NCBI GenBank assembly: GCA_026169815.1
Contig: JAPFDT010000012.1
Span: 62,001 to 126,000, forward strand
DNA from: Pseudogracilibacillus sp.
Lineage (GTDB): Bacteria; Bacillota; Bacilli; Bacillales; Amphibacillaceae
DNA: 64,000 bases
Reading direction: 5' to 3'
The translations under genes and the position numbers were made by a program. Positions within the stretch are counted from its first letter, which is position 1. Every line of letters starts with the position of its first letter. Below the pieces are notes generated by a model. It did no database searches. It was not told the DNA's origin and saw only the letters and a program-made list of their open reading frames with translations. This document shows, piece by piece, positions 53,728-63,746 of the stretch.

Positions 53728-54147
53728 TTAAATATAAAACATATATTCTTTATGCTTTTCACGATCATCATGGTCAATCAAATCTTGTAAGGTTGTTTTG
53801 TCTAATACATCTTTTACGACATCACGAATCCGTAGCCACAATTCTTGTTGGGCTGGTTCTTCTTCTTCTATTCCTTCAACAGGAGTAATTGGACCTTCTA
53901 AAACACGAATAATATCTCCTGCAGAAATTGCTGTAGGTTCATCATTTAAAATATATCCACCATATGCACCACGAATACTTTTAATCAACCCAGCATTCCG
54001 TAGTGGCGCTGCCAATTGCTCTAAATAATGTGCCGACAAATCCTTTTCTTCTGCAATTGATTTTAATGAACGTGGTCCATCACCGTACTTCCTAGCTAAC
54101 TCTATCATTACCGTTAGCCCATATCTTCCTTTTGTCGATATTTTCAA
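53728..54147 (-). CDS. cymR: Rrf2-family regulator CymR
   Basis: A 139-residue winged-helix regulator of cysteine metabolism. KISTKGRYGLTVMIELA is the N-terminal helix pair and LKSIAEEKDLSAHYLEQL the recognition motif; no iron-sulfur Cys cluster is present, as in CymR and unlike IscR. TTG 54147 after GAGGTGTACGGA. Confidence 0.92.
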   Translation of the reverse strand: MKISTKGRYGLTVMIELARKYGDGPRSLKSIAEEKDLSAHYLEQLAAPLRNAGLIKSIRGAYGGYILNDEPTAISAGDIIRVLEGPITPVEGIEEEEPAQQELWLRIRDVVKDVLDKTTLQDLIDHDDREKHKEYMFYI

Positions 54148-54304
54148 TCCGTACACCTCGTTTAATACTTTTCTATTATAAATATTTTAACATACTTTTC
54201 ATTATAACTGCCATTTCTTAATTATAGCATGAACATTGTTGTTCTTGCATTTTAACAGATTCAAGACTACGCTTAAACTAATAACTTTATTAAAAGGGAA
54301 GATT

Positions 54305-55573
54305 ATGATGAAACGAACACCACTCGCAATCAAAATGCGACCTACACATATAGATAATATTATTGGACAAGAAGATTTAGTTGGCGAAGGTAAAATCATT
54401 CGCCGCATGGTGGAATCAAATAATATTGCTTCTATGATTTTATTCGGTCCTCCAGGTACAGGTAAAACATCGATGGCTTTTGCGATTGCTAAAAGTCTTG
54501 ACCTACCAGTTAGAAAATTGAATGCTGTAATTGATAAAAAGAAAGATATGGAAATCGTTGTTGAAGAAGCTAAAATGTCTGGACAAATGATTTTAATTCT
54601 TGATGAGGTGCATCGCCTAGATAAAGCAAAACAAGACTTTTTATTACCACATTTAGAAGATAACCTTGTAACGATGATTGGTTGTACAACAAGTAATCCA
54701 TATCATTCCATTAATCCAGCGATTCGAAGTCGCTGTCATTTATTTGAATTACACAATTTAACGACAGACCAAATAAAAACGGCAATTGATTCTGCACTAT
54801 CTAATAAGGACTCAGGTTACGGCAACTTAAGTGTTACATTAACAAAAGAAGCTTATGATCACTTTGCATTAAGTACAAATGGCGATGTACGAGCAGTGTT
54901 AAATGGACTAGAATTAGCTGTTAGCTCAACGCCACCTAATAATGATGGTGTTATTTATATTTCTTTAGATATTGCTGAACAATGTATGCAGAAAAAAAGT
55001 TTCTCCCATGATAAGGGTGGAGATGCGCATTACGATGTTTTATCAGCTTTTCAAAAATCGATTAGAGGAAGCGATGTTGATGCTTCGCTCCATTATTTAG
55101 CTCGATTAATAGAAGCAGGTGATATTGAAAGTATTGCCCGTCGTTTAATTGTTATTGCCTATGAAGATATTGGTCTAGCAAACCCACAGGCTGGGCCTAG
55201 AGCTATTGCATCTGTTGAAGCTGCAGAAAGATTAGGTTTTCCTGAAGCTAGAATACCACTAAGCGTCGCTGTTGTCGAATTAGCTTTATCTCCAAAATCT
55301 AATACGGCTTACAAAGCATTAGACGCAGCATTAGCTGACATTAGAAATACCAATACAGGAGAAGTTCCTGCACATTTAAAAGATGCGCACTATCAAGGTG
55401 CAGCGAAACTTGGTCGCGGTGTCGATTATAAATATCCGCATAACTATAGTAACCATTGGGTAAAACAACAATATTTACCTGATAATATTAAACATCGGTC
55501 ATACTATGAACCAACCGATACAGGGAAATTTGAACGAGCATTAAAAACAGTGTATGAAAATATAAAAGATTAA
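54305..55573 (+). CDS. rarA: Replication-associated recombination protein RarA (YrvN)
   Basis: A 423-residue MgsA/WRNIP1-type AAA+ protein acting at stalled forks. Walker A ILFGPPGTGKTSMA, Walker B LILDEVHRLDK, sensor GCTTSNPYHSINPAIRSRCHLFEL; C-terminal YQGAAKLGRGVDYKYPHNY. ATG 54305 or 54308 after AAAAGGGAAG. Divergent from cymR. Element 1 follows it. Confidence 0.94.
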   Translation: MMKRTPLAIKMRPTHIDNIIGQEDLVGEGKIIRRMVESNNIASMILFGPPGTGKTSMAFAIAKSLDLPVRKLNAVIDKKKDMEIVVEEAKMSGQMILILDEVHRLDKAKQDFLLPHLEDNLVTMIGCTTSNPYHSINPAIRSRCHLFELHNLTTDQIKTAIDSALSNKDSGYGNLSVTLTKEAYDHFALSTNGDVRAVLNGLELAVSSTPPNNDGVIYISLDIAEQCMQKKSFSHDKGGDAHYDVLSAFQKSIRGSDVDASLHYLARLIEAGDIESIARRLIVIAYEDIGLANPQAGPRAIASVEAAERLGFPEARIPLSVAVVELALSPKSNTAYKALDAALADIRNTNTGEVPAHLKDAHYQGAAKLGRGVDYKYPHNYSNHWVKQQYLPDNIKHRSYYEPTDTGKFERALKTVYENIKD

Positions 55574-55596
55574 TAATAATCTTATTAACTGGATAA

Positions 55597-55811
55597 GGTT
55601 GGGACAAAACTTATTCTATACATAAAAATTGGATTGATTAAATTAAGTGTAGGAAATATACGTAGACTCTCGCGAGGAGGTAAGAGCCTATGTGAGACCC
55701 CGTAGGGCATAGCCCGAGGAGCTCACTGCTCGCCCGCAGAAAGCGGAGTATATTTCCGAAACGATTTATTATCATTCCATAATCATGTATAAATACAGTT
55801 TTGTCCCAGCT
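55597..55811. repeat. Intergenic element 1 with GTTGGGACAAAAC-type ends
   Basis: A 215-bp non-coding element between rarA and the rsfA-like gene. The ends GTTGGGACAAAAC (55598-55610) and GTTTTGTCCCAGC (55799-55811) are imperfect inverted repeats; inside, GGAAATATAC and GTATATTTCC form a nested pair around a GC-rich core with CGCGAGGAGG, TGAGACCCCGTAGGG and CCCGCAGAAAGCGGA. The core resembles a dispersed repeat of Bacillaceae. With the T run after it, it may also end the rarA transcript. Confidence 0.75.
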
Positions 55812-55963
55812 TTTTTTTATTTTTTTATTAGAATGATAAGTTATCGATTAATTAAAGTATAAATTCAATGTAAAAGGACATAATACATAACAGATTTCTA
55901 CCTATAGAAATATAAATCATATTTAGTTTTATACGTAGATACATATGAAAAGGAGTGAAAAAT

Positions 55964-56638
55964 ATGGCTAAAGTAAGACAAGATGCGTGGTCACATGAAG
56001 ATGACCTACTTTTAGCTGAGACTGTTTTACGTCATATACGTGAAGGTAGTACGCAATTAAATGCATTTGAAGAAGTAGGTGATTATTTAAATCGAACATC
56101 TGCTGCGTGTGGGTTTCGTTGGAATGCAGAAATAAGAAATCAATATATTAAGGCTATTGATTTAGCGAAGCGCCAACGAAAAGAAAGAAAACGGGAGTTA
56201 GCAAAGCACAATCAACAACCACCTACTTATTCTCCTCAAAAAGTAGTGTCACCAACACTAGAAACGGAGAATACGTTAATAATGGAGGAAGCTAACGTAA
56301 TAGATGACGAACCGACTATGACGCTACCTAATGTTATTCAATATTTACAATCTATTCAAAGTGATTTATTTCAGCAACAACAACGCCTAACTAATGCAGA
56401 TAGTTTACAACAATCAAATGAACAATTACAACAACATGTTACGTCTTTGGAACGTGAATTATCTATAACAAAGAAAAAGCTACAAACGGTTGAAGAAGAT
56501 TATCAAACTTTCATGCAAATTATGGATCGTGCCCGTAAAATGACGGTATTAGAGGACCAACACGACAGTCCGTCTCCGGCTTTTAAAATGGATAAAAATG
56601 GTAATTTGGAACAATTAGCACAAGGAAATAGTAAATAA
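55964..56638 (+). CDS. RsfA-type (Myb/SANT) sporulation regulator
   Basis: A 224-residue protein with an N-terminal Myb/SANT-like domain: RQDAWSHEDDLLLAETVLRH, FEEVGDYLNRTSAACGFRWN. The middle is low-complexity, followed by a coiled coil (LQQSNEQLQQHVTSLERELS). RsfA proteins are prespore regulators acting with sigma-F; several paralogues occur per genome, so no symbol is given. ATG after AAAGGAGTGAAAAAT. tcdA, usual next to rarA, is absent. Confidence 0.85.
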   Translation: MAKVRQDAWSHEDDLLLAETVLRHIREGSTQLNAFEEVGDYLNRTSAACGFRWNAEIRNQYIKAIDLAKRQRKERKRELAKHNQQPPTYSPQKVVSPTLETENTLIMEEANVIDDEPTMTLPNVIQYLQSIQSDLFQQQQRLTNADSLQQSNEQLQQHVTSLERELSITKKKLQTVEEDYQTFMQIMDRARKMTVLEDQHDSPSPAFKMDKNGNLEQLAQGNSK

Positions 56639-56650
56639 ACAAAACAAAAT

Positions 56651-56678
56651 CCCTCTTCTACTTTTATATAGAAGAGGG
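56651..56678. terminator. Bidirectional terminator after the rsfA-like gene
   Basis: CCCTCTTCTA and TAGAAGAGGG form a 10-bp stem with an 8-nt loop; T-rich on both sides, it could also end the 6S RNA transcript coming from the right. Confidence 0.82.
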
Positions 56679-56699
56679 TTTCATTTACTTATAGAGAAT

Positions 56700-56890
56700 A
56701 CATTAATTCCAATGATGCCGTTTACTTAAATTTTGAGCCCGCTAATTGCAGGTGGGTGTTTTGTTCTGCGCTTTTATTATCGCGAATAAAAGATTATAAG
56801 GATAATAATAATAACGTAGAAACGTTCAAACTCCCAATGTTTAGGTGTTAGGTCAAAATATAGTTCAACGCACATCCTAGAATTAATGTT
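56700..56890 (-). ncRNA. ssrS: 6S RNA (6S-1/BsrA type)
   Basis: About 190 nt on the minus strand. The two ends pair as a long closing stem: ATTAATTC with GAATTAAT, GATG with CATC, CGTT with AACG. The 5' side of the central bubble reads TATATTTTGACCTAAC, close to the known product-RNA template of B. subtilis 6S-1. The 3' side has the small hairpin CCTGC-AATTA-GCGGG, and CTTTTATT/AATAAAAG makes the apical stem. The place beside aspS is that of bsrA in B. subtilis. It imitates an open promoter and binds sigma-A polymerase. Confidence 0.86.
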
Positions 56891-56997
56891 TCATTACATA
56901 TACATTAACATATGTAAGCGCTTAATACAAACTTTTTTACAATTTTTTTTAATAATAGTTTTTTACATTATTTTACAAAAAATAATAACAATTAAAT

Positions 56998-57400
56998 AAA
57001 AGCTGAGACAAAATAATTTTATAGCTTCAATAAGGAAAGGTGGTTCTTTGTCAAATAGTGTTGATGGCTAATTAAGCGACCTAAAATAATGTATAATTAT
57101 ATATTGTTTCAGCGTGAGCTACGCTCCAGAAACCTACTTCGCTGTAGTTTGCCGTTAATTATAGTTTTGTATCCAGACACATGTCATTTAGTGGTTTAAG
57201 CTACTAAATGAAATGTGTCTTTTTAATGTCTTTATACTTGTTTTTCTATTTTTATAAAAAGAAAAATGGCGTCAGTGGATTTCTCCACCAATACCATTTA
57301 TTGTACAACCGGAAAGATTAAATATTAATAAAGCATAATATGCTTTATTAATATTTATCCATTTTTATCGATGTAAAAATAAATTTTGCCCTAGCTTTTT
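56998..57400. repeat. Intergenic element 2, diverged relative of element 1
   Basis: About 400 bp between the 6S RNA and aspS. The ends AAAGCTGAGACAAAAT and ATTTTGCCCTAGCTTTTT are diverged versions of the element-1 ends. Inside are AGCGT-N5-ACGCT, a long hairpin (57175-57192 with 57203-57220, then TTTTT) and a perfect palindrome (57320-57356). No gene is seen. Confidence 0.6.
57320..57356. repeat. Perfect 18-bp-arm palindrome
   Basis: AAATATTAATAAAGCATA, one A, then its exact reverse complement. It lies 62 bp from the aspS stop codon, in element 2. Confidence 0.9.
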
Positions 57401-57417
57401 AATTCATTCAAACAATA

Positions 57418-59193
57418 TTATTCTTCGTCTTCTACTAATGAAGCAATTGATAGTTCTTCTAATTGTCTATCGCTTACGTTGCTTGGTGCTGCTGTTAATA
57501 AATCTGATGCTGTAGCTGTCTTAGGGAATAAAATAGTGTCTCGGATATTCGTTTTGTTTGCTAGTAACATAACGATTCGGTCTAAGCCTAATGCTACCCC
57601 GCCATGTGGTGGTGCACCAAATTCTAAAGCATCAAGTAAGAAGCCAAATTGTGCACGAGCTGATTCTTCCGTAAATCCTAATACGTTAAACATATCATCT
57701 TGTAATTCTTTCTTATTAATACGAACAGAGCCTCCACCTAATTCAAAACCATTTAATACGATGTCATATGCGTTAGCACGAACGTTTTGTGGGTCTGTTG
57801 TTAGCTTGTCCATATCTTCCTCTATAGGTGATGTAAACGGATGGTGTGCTGCGACATATCGCTTAGAGTCTTCATCATACTCTAATAATGGCCAATCAAC
57901 AACCCAGAGGAAATTGAATAACGATTCGTCAATTAAATTTAAATCTTTACCTAATTTAACTCGTAAAGCACCTAAACTATCATAAACTACTTTCGCTTTA
58001 TCAGCACCGAATAATAATAAGTCGCCATCTTCAACATTAGCACGTTCGAAAATTTGTGCTTTTTCTTCATCAGAGAAGAACTTAGCAATTGGTCCTGTCA
58101 TATCTCCGTCTGCTACTTTTACCCATGCTAACCCTTTAGCACCGTATGTAGCTACATATTCTGTTAGTTCGCCATCAATATCACGGCGTGTAAATTTATC
58201 TGCATTACCTTTTACGTTTAATAGAGCAACTTTTCCACCGCTTTGAGCTGGGCCGCTAAATACTTTAAAGTCACTGTTTTTCACAATATCAGTTACTTGA
58301 ATTAATTCCATGTCAAAACGTGTATCAGGCTTATCTGAACCATATCGCTCCATCGCTTCATCATAAGGCATACGTTTAAATGGCGTCGTTACTTCTTTGT
58401 TTAATACTTCTTTCATCACTTGCTTCATCATATCTTCTACAAGTGTCATAATTTCATCGCTTGTTAAAAATGCTGTTTCAATATCAATTTGCGTAAATTC
58501 TGGTTGACGATCTGCACGTAAGTCCTCATCTCGGAAACAACGAGCAATTTGATAATAACGTTCAAATCCACTCATCATTAATAACTGTTTAAACAGTTGT
58601 GGAGACTGGGGTAAAGCATAAAACTCACCAGGATGCACACGACTTGGAACTAAATAATCTCTAGCTCCTTCTGGTGTACTTTTCGTTAATATTGGTGTTT
58701 CCATATCTAAAAACGCCCGATCGTTTAAGAAATTACGAATTGATTGCGTAATTTGATGACGAATTTTGAATGTATTTTGCAAATCTTCACGGCGTAAATC
58801 TAAATAACGATACTTTAAACGTAGATCTTCAGATACGTCTTGTGCTTCATGAATTAAAAATGGTAAATTTTTTGATTTATTCATAATCGTAATGTCTGAC
58901 ACTGTTACTTCAATTTTACCTGTTGCAATATTTGGGTTAATCGTCTCTTCATCACGCTTAATTACTTTACCTCTTACTTCAATAACGAACTCACTTCGTA
59001 ACGTCTCGGCAATGCGTAATGCTTCTTGAGAATAATCTGGGTTAAATACTAATTGGACAATACCTGACTGATCACGAAGGTCAATGAAAATTAACTCTCC
59101 TAAATCACGTCTACGATGTACCCAGCCTTTCAATAATACTGTTTCATTCTCTTGTGCTTCTGATAATGTTCCTGCACTAATTCTTTCTGTCAT
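57418..59193 (-). CDS. aspS: Aspartyl-tRNA synthetase
   Basis: A 591-residue class IIb synthetase. N-terminal OB fold ([19 protein letters not shown]), motif 1 [19 protein letters not shown], motif 2 [20 protein letters not shown], a GAD insertion, and motif 3 [12 protein letters not shown] 59193 shares its A with the hisS stop; GTGGAGGGG upstream. Co-transcribed with hisS under the T-box. Confidence 0.97.
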   Translation of the reverse strand: MTERISAGTLSEAQENETVLLKGWVHRRRDLGELIFIDLRDQSGIVQLVFNPDYSQEALRIAETLRSEFVIEVRGKVIKRDEETINPNIATGKIEVTVSDITIMNKSKNLPFLIHEAQDVSEDLRLKYRYLDLRREDLQNTFKIRHQITQSIRNFLNDRAFLDMETPILTKSTPEGARDYLVPSRVHPGEFYALPQSPQLFKQLLMMSGFERYYQIARCFRDEDLRADRQPEFTQIDIETAFLTSDEIMTLVEDMMKQVMKEVLNKEVTTPFKRMPYDEAMERYGSDKPDTRFDMELIQVTDIVKNSDFKVFSGPAQSGGKVALLNVKGNADKFTRRDIDGELTEYVATYGAKGLAWVKVADGDMTGPIAKFFSDEEKAQIFERANVEDGDLLLFGADKAKVVYDSLGALRVKLGKDLNLIDESLFNFLWVVDWPLLEYDEDSKRYVAAHHPFTSPIEEDMDKLTTDPQNVRANAYDIVLNGFELGGGSVRINKKELQDDMFNVLGFTEESARAQFGFLLDALEFGAPPHGGVALGLDRIVMLLANKTNIRDTILFPKTATASDLLTAAPSNVSDRQLEELSIASLVEDEE

Positions 59194-60473
59194 TATTGTT
59201 CCCCTCCACATTTCTCTTTCATTGTTGCAACTAATGATGCCATATCAATTTCTTCTTCTTCACCAGATTCCATTTGGCGTAACTTTACTTTACCTTGTTC
59301 TAATTCTTCTTCTCCTAAAATTGCTACATACTTTGCTTTGAGACGATCAGCAGCTCTAAATTGAGCTCTCATTTTTCGTTGTTGATAATCTTGATCCACG
59401 CGAATGTTGGCTTCACGTAATTGTTGAACAAGTTTTACAGCTTTTGTTTTTGGGTCATTTCCCATCGAGATAAAATATAAATCTAAGCTATCATCAATTG
59501 GTAATGTAATGTTTTCGGCTTCTAATGCCATAAGTAATCTTTCAATTCCCATTCCAAAACCAATTCCTGGTGTATCTGGACCACCTAATTGTTCAGCTAA
59601 TCCGTTATATCTTCCCCCACCGAGTAACGTCGTAATAGCACCAAATCCTTCTGCATTACTCATAATTTCAAATGCAGTATGATTGTAATAATCTAAACCA
59701 CGAACGAGCGTTGGATCAACGACATATGGAATCTCCATTTCGTCTAAATATTGCTTCACTTGAGCAAAGTATTGTTCAGATTCTTCATTTAAATAATCTA
59801 ACACTGATGGTGCTGTAGCCATCGCTTCATGATCCATATCTTTTTTACAATCTAAAATACGTAATGGATTTTTCATTAAACGACTATTACAGTCAGCACA
59901 TAATTCATCTACATGTGGTGTAAAATGTTGAATTAGAGCATCACGGTGTGCATGGCGACTTTGATCATCACCTAAACTGTTAATAACTAATTTTAACGAA
60001 GATAAACCTAACTTCTTATATGCCATCATTGCTAATGCAATAACTTCTGCATCAATTGCCGGATCAGCACTGCCTAATGCTTCAATTCCAAATTGGTGGA
60101 GCTGACGCATTCTTCCTTGTTGTGGGCGTTCATAGCGAAATAATTCCATAAAATAAAATAATTTCGTCGGTTGAATTGGTGAACCGTATAACTTATTCTG
60201 TAAATAAGCTCTCACTACACCTGCTGTTCCTTCAGGTCGTAATGTAATACTTCTATCACCACGATCTTGGAATGTATACATTTCTTTTTGAACAATATCT
60301 GTCGTATCTCCTACACCACGTTGAAAAACTTCTGTATGTTCAAATGTCGGTGTACGAATTTCTTCATAATTAAATGAATGACTTAAATCTCTAAGTAAAG
60401 CTTCTACATATTGCCATTTCTTTGTTTGTTCTGGTAATAAATCGACTGTACCTCGAGGTGCTTTTAAACTCAT
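59193..60473 (-). CDS. hisS: Histidyl-tRNA synthetase
   Basis: A 426-residue class II enzyme. Motif 2 is [32 protein letters not shown] is the HisA segment; motif 3 is [16 protein letters not shown] 60473 after AAGGAGGAATTATGTT. The open frame upstream is leader. First gene of the hisS-aspS operon. Confidence 0.97.
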   Translation of the reverse strand: MSLKAPRGTVDLLPEQTKKWQYVEALLRDLSHSFNYEEIRTPTFEHTEVFQRGVGDTTDIVQKEMYTFQDRGDRSITLRPEGTAGVVRAYLQNKLYGSPIQPTKLFYFMELFRYERPQQGRMRQLHQFGIEALGSADPAIDAEVIALAMMAYKKLGLSSLKLVINSLGDDQSRHAHRDALIQHFTPHVDELCADCNSRLMKNPLRILDCKKDMDHEAMATAPSVLDYLNEESEQYFAQVKQYLDEMEIPYVVDPTLVRGLDYYNHTAFEIMSNAEGFGAITTLLGGGRYNGLAEQLGGPDTPGIGFGMGIERLLMALEAENITLPIDDSLDLYFISMGNDPKTKAVKLVQQLREANIRVDQDYQQRKMRAQFRAADRLKAKYVAILGEEELEQGKVKLRQMESGEEEEIDMASLVATMKEKCGGEQ

Positions 60474-60654
60474 AACATAATTCCTCCTTAAAAATAGGTT
60501 GTAACACAAATCGTGTTGAGGCAGTGACCACCGGAAAGCAAGCGTCATGAATGGAGATCATAAAACAAAATGTCATTTTAAACATCTATAATAGAACTGC
60601 TGAAAAGAAACCACTTTATTTTACTGACCAACACTATTTGATAAAGCGACTAAA

Positions 60655-60936
60655 AATAATAAAATCTCGCCCCTTATTCTACTTACAAGAATAAAGGGAC
60701 GAGATTTACCCGCGTTGCCACCCTAGTTAATGTATCTTCATTCACTACATTCGCTTTCACAGTTAACGCCTGTTTTACGACTACATTTACTTAGGTTCAA
60801 TATAGTTCTTCATGGAATGTCTTTCATTAGTTGATTCATGTAAAAATAGTTTCAGCCTAGCTATTTTCTCTCTGTTCATGTCATGACTAATTACTTTTTC
60901 CGTCAATAGATTATTATTATTAAATATTATAAATCC
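60655..60936 (-). promoter_or_regulatory. T-box riboswitch of hisS-aspS with overlapping Asp/His specifier
   Basis: The T-box AGGGTGGCAACGCG is at 60724-60711, followed by a terminator with arms TCTCGTCCCTTTATTC and GAATAAGGGGCGAGA. Stem I has AGAGA and GGCTG motifs. The specifier loop reads GAAAGACATTCC: GAC (Asp) at 60821-60819 is in the same place as GCU in the alaS leader (GAAAGCTA), and CAU (His) overlaps it at 60819-60817. About 180 bp of untranslated leader separate terminator and hisS. Confidence 0.92.
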
Positions 60937-60941
60937 TTTTT

Positions 60942-60970
60942 ATCATAAAATGTTCATTTGTAAAAGTCAA
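60942..60970 (-). promoter_or_regulatory. hisS-aspS promoter
   Basis: TTGACT (60970-60965) and TATGAT (60947-60942) on the minus strand, with 17 nt between, just upstream of the T-box. Confidence 0.82.
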
Positions 60971-61022
60971 GTATCTCTACTAGTTTACTCCACTCGACAT
61001 ATTTTATTCAGAAGTAATTAAA

Positions 61023-61487
61023 TCAATTTGGATCGATAATGCTACCATTTTCGGTTTCCATTATAATTGTAACTGGTCCATCATTAATTAACTCAACGTC
61101 CATCATTGCACCAAAAGAACCCGTTTCTACATGTACGCCTTGTTCTTTAAGTTGTTCGTTAAATGTATTATATAGTTCGCGAGCGATATCAGGATGTGCT
61201 GCTTTTGTAAAACTAGGGCGACGTCCCTTTCGAATGTCAGCATATAAAGTAAATTGTGAAATAGATAAAATACTACCGCCTTTATCCATTAACGACTCAT
61301 TCATTTTATCTTGCTCATCTTCAAAGATTCGGAGATGGATTAATTTCTGTACAAGAGCTTGAACGTCTTTTACTGTATCTTCTTTCGTGATACCTAATAG
61401 AACAACAAGACCTTGATCAATCTCTCCAATCGTCTCACCTGCGACTTTTACATTTGCACTTTTTGCTCGTTGGACAACTGCTCTCAC
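61023..61487 (-). CDS. dtd: D-aminoacyl-tRNA deacylase
   Basis: A 154-residue enzyme that hydrolyses D-aminoacyl-tRNAs. Signatures: [19 protein letters not shown] (SQFTL) and the C-terminal [10 protein letters not shown] (Gly-Pro cross-subunit motif). GTG 61487 after AGGAGTTAGTCATA. Downstream of relA as in Bacillus; lytH, often next to it, is absent. Confidence 0.96.
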   Translation of the reverse strand: MRAVVQRAKSANVKVAGETIGEIDQGLVVLLGITKEDTVKDVQALVQKLIHLRIFEDEQDKMNESLMDKGGSILSISQFTLYADIRKGRRPSFTKAAHPDIARELYNTFNEQLKEQGVHVETGSFGAMMDVELINDGPVTIIMETENGSIIDPN

Positions 61488-61511
61488 TATGACTAACTCC
61501 TTTTTAATCCT

Positions 61512-63719
61512 TTATTGCACTGTTCTAGTTACAGCATAAATATCTTTCACTTGTTTAATACGATCAACGACATGATGTAAGTGATCCGTGTTTTTAATAA
61601 GGACAGTAATATGAATATGGGCAATTTTATTTTTATCCGCCCTACCGCTAACAGAACTTATTTGCGTATTTGTTTCATTTACTACTTGTAACACTTCATT
61701 TAATAAACCATGACGATCATAACCTGAAATCTCTAAATCTAAATGATATTCTTTATCACTATATTGCGCATTTTTCCAATGTACTTCTAAGAAACGTTCT
61801 TTCGCTTCTTCTGTTTGGATATTCGGACAATCACTCCGGTGAACTGACACTCCACGACCTTTTGTAATATACCCTACGATATCGTCATTAGGCACTGGAT
61901 TACAACAGCGTGCTAAACGCACTAACATACCATCCATACCTTCTACGATAATGCCAGAATCTGTTTTCTTATTAGAATGGGATTTATCTTGGACGCTTTG
62001 TTGCGCTTCCACGATTTTTTCCTCTAAGTTTTGTTCTGTTTTTTCTTGTTTCCGAATTTTATCTGTTAATCTTGTAATAATGAGTGAAGAAGTAATGCCC
62101 TGATAACCGACAGCTGCATATAAATCTTCTTCATTTACAAAGTTAAACTTTTCACAAACTCGTTTTATATTTTCATCTGTTAAAACTTCTTTCAACGTAT
62201 AACCTAGTTCTTTTATGCCTTCTTCAATTTCAGCTTTACCTTTTTCTATGTTTTCTTCTTTACGTTGTTTTTTGAAAAATTGTTTAATTTTACTTTTCGC
62301 TTGTGAGGATTGAGTTATTTTCAACCAATCTGGTGATGGTCCATAAGAATGACGTGACGTAACAACTTCAACAATATCACCATTTTTCAATTGATAATCT
62401 AACGGCTCCATTTTCCCATTAATTCTTGCTCCAACAGTTTTATTACCAATTTCTGTATGAATCCTATAAGCAAAATCTAATGGAATCGAGCCAGATGGCA
62501 GCTCAATTACATCACCTTTTGGTGTAAAAACATAGACCATATCTGAGAATAAATCCATCTTTAATGATTCAACAAACTCTTCAGCATCATGGGTGTCATT
62601 TTGCCATTCTAAAATCTCTCTAAACCATGATAACTTCGCTACTAACGATTTTTCATTTGGCTTAATATCTTTTCCTTCTTTATAAGCCCAATGCGCAGCA
62701 ATACCATATTCGGCAATTTGATGCATTTCCTTCGTTCTAATCTGTACTTCTAATGGATCACCTTTAGGACCAATGACAGTCGTATGAAGGGACTGATATA
62801 AATTTGGTTTCGGCATTGCTATATAGTCTTTAAATCTGCCTGGCATCGGTTTCCAGTACGTATGAATAATACCAAGAACAGCATAACAATCTTTAATACT
62901 ATTAACGAGAACTCGAACAGCTAATAGATCATATATTTCATTAAATTCTACGTTTTGTGATTTCATCTTGCGGTACGTACTATAAATATGTTTCGGGCGT
63001 CCGGAAATATCTGCTTCAATTGATACTTTATCTAATTCACTTTCGATATCAGCCATCACATCATCTATATATGTTTCTCGTTGCACACGTTTTTGCTTCA
63101 TTAATTGTACTATTCGATAATATTCTTGCGGATTTAAATAGCGTAATGCTGTATCTTCTAGTTCCCATTTAATTTGTGACATCCCTAGACGATGGGCTAA
63201 TGGAGCAAATATTTCTAACGTTTCATTTGCTATTCTACGCTGTTTTTCAACAGGTAAATGTTTCAATGTTCTCATATTGTGTAAGCGATCAGCGAGTTTA
63301 ATTAATATGACCCGAATATCATTTGCCATGGCGACAAACATTTTTCGATGGTTTTCTGCTTGCTGAGCTTCTTTGGATTTATATTTAATTTTCCCTAACT
63401 TTGTCACACCATCTACTAACATAGCAACTTCTTCATTAAATGCTTCTTCAATTTCTGTTAACCCAATATCTGTATCTTCAACTACATCATGTAAAAAGCC
63501 ACCAGCAATCGTTTCATGGTCCATTTCTAGTTCCACTAAAATACTAGCTACTTGAACAGGGTGAATAATATACGGCTCCCCTGATTTTCGATATTGATGT
63601 TTATGTGCCTCTTGTGCAAATTCATATGCACGATAAATAAAAGCTATATCTTTTTCACCTAAATATGTTTCGGCTTCATCAATTATTTGCTCAATTGTTT
63701 TATTTTTATTTTTTGACAC
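61512..63719 (-). CDS. relA: Bifunctional (p)ppGpp synthetase/hydrolase Rel
   Basis: A 735-residue stringent-response enzyme. HD hydrolase domain: IIHPVQVASI and GGFLHDVVEDTD (intact HDxxED). Synthetase: GRFKDYIAMPKPNLYQSLHTTV with the RFKD motif of bifunctional enzymes. Then TGS (DVIELPSGSIPLDFAYRIHTEIG), helical/zinc-finger region (ARCCNPVPNDDIVGYI) and ACT. GTG 63719 after AAAGGTGATCAT. Upstream of dtd, downstream of apt. Confidence 0.97.
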   Translation of the reverse strand: MSKNKNKTIEQIIDEAETYLGEKDIAFIYRAYEFAQEAHKHQYRKSGEPYIIHPVQVASILVELEMDHETIAGGFLHDVVEDTDIGLTEIEEAFNEEVAMLVDGVTKLGKIKYKSKEAQQAENHRKMFVAMANDIRVILIKLADRLHNMRTLKHLPVEKQRRIANETLEIFAPLAHRLGMSQIKWELEDTALRYLNPQEYYRIVQLMKQKRVQRETYIDDVMADIESELDKVSIEADISGRPKHIYSTYRKMKSQNVEFNEIYDLLAVRVLVNSIKDCYAVLGIIHTYWKPMPGRFKDYIAMPKPNLYQSLHTTVIGPKGDPLEVQIRTKEMHQIAEYGIAAHWAYKEGKDIKPNEKSLVAKLSWFREILEWQNDTHDAEEFVESLKMDLFSDMVYVFTPKGDVIELPSGSIPLDFAYRIHTEIGNKTVGARINGKMEPLDYQLKNGDIVEVVTSRHSYGPSPDWLKITQSSQAKSKIKQFFKKQRKEENIEKGKAEIEEGIKELGYTLKEVLTDENIKRVCEKFNFVNEEDLYAAVGYQGITSSLIITRLTDKIRKQEKTEQNLEEKIVEAQQSVQDKSHSNKKTDSGIIVEGMDGMLVRLARCCNPVPNDDIVGYITKGRGVSVHRSDCPNIQTEEAKERFLEVHWKNAQYSDKEYHLDLEISGYDRHGLLNEVLQVVNETNTQISSVSGRADKNKIAHIHITVLIKNTDHLHHVVDRIKQVKDIYAVTRTVQ

Positions 63720-63746
63720 ATGATCACCTTTATTCATCGTAAAATA

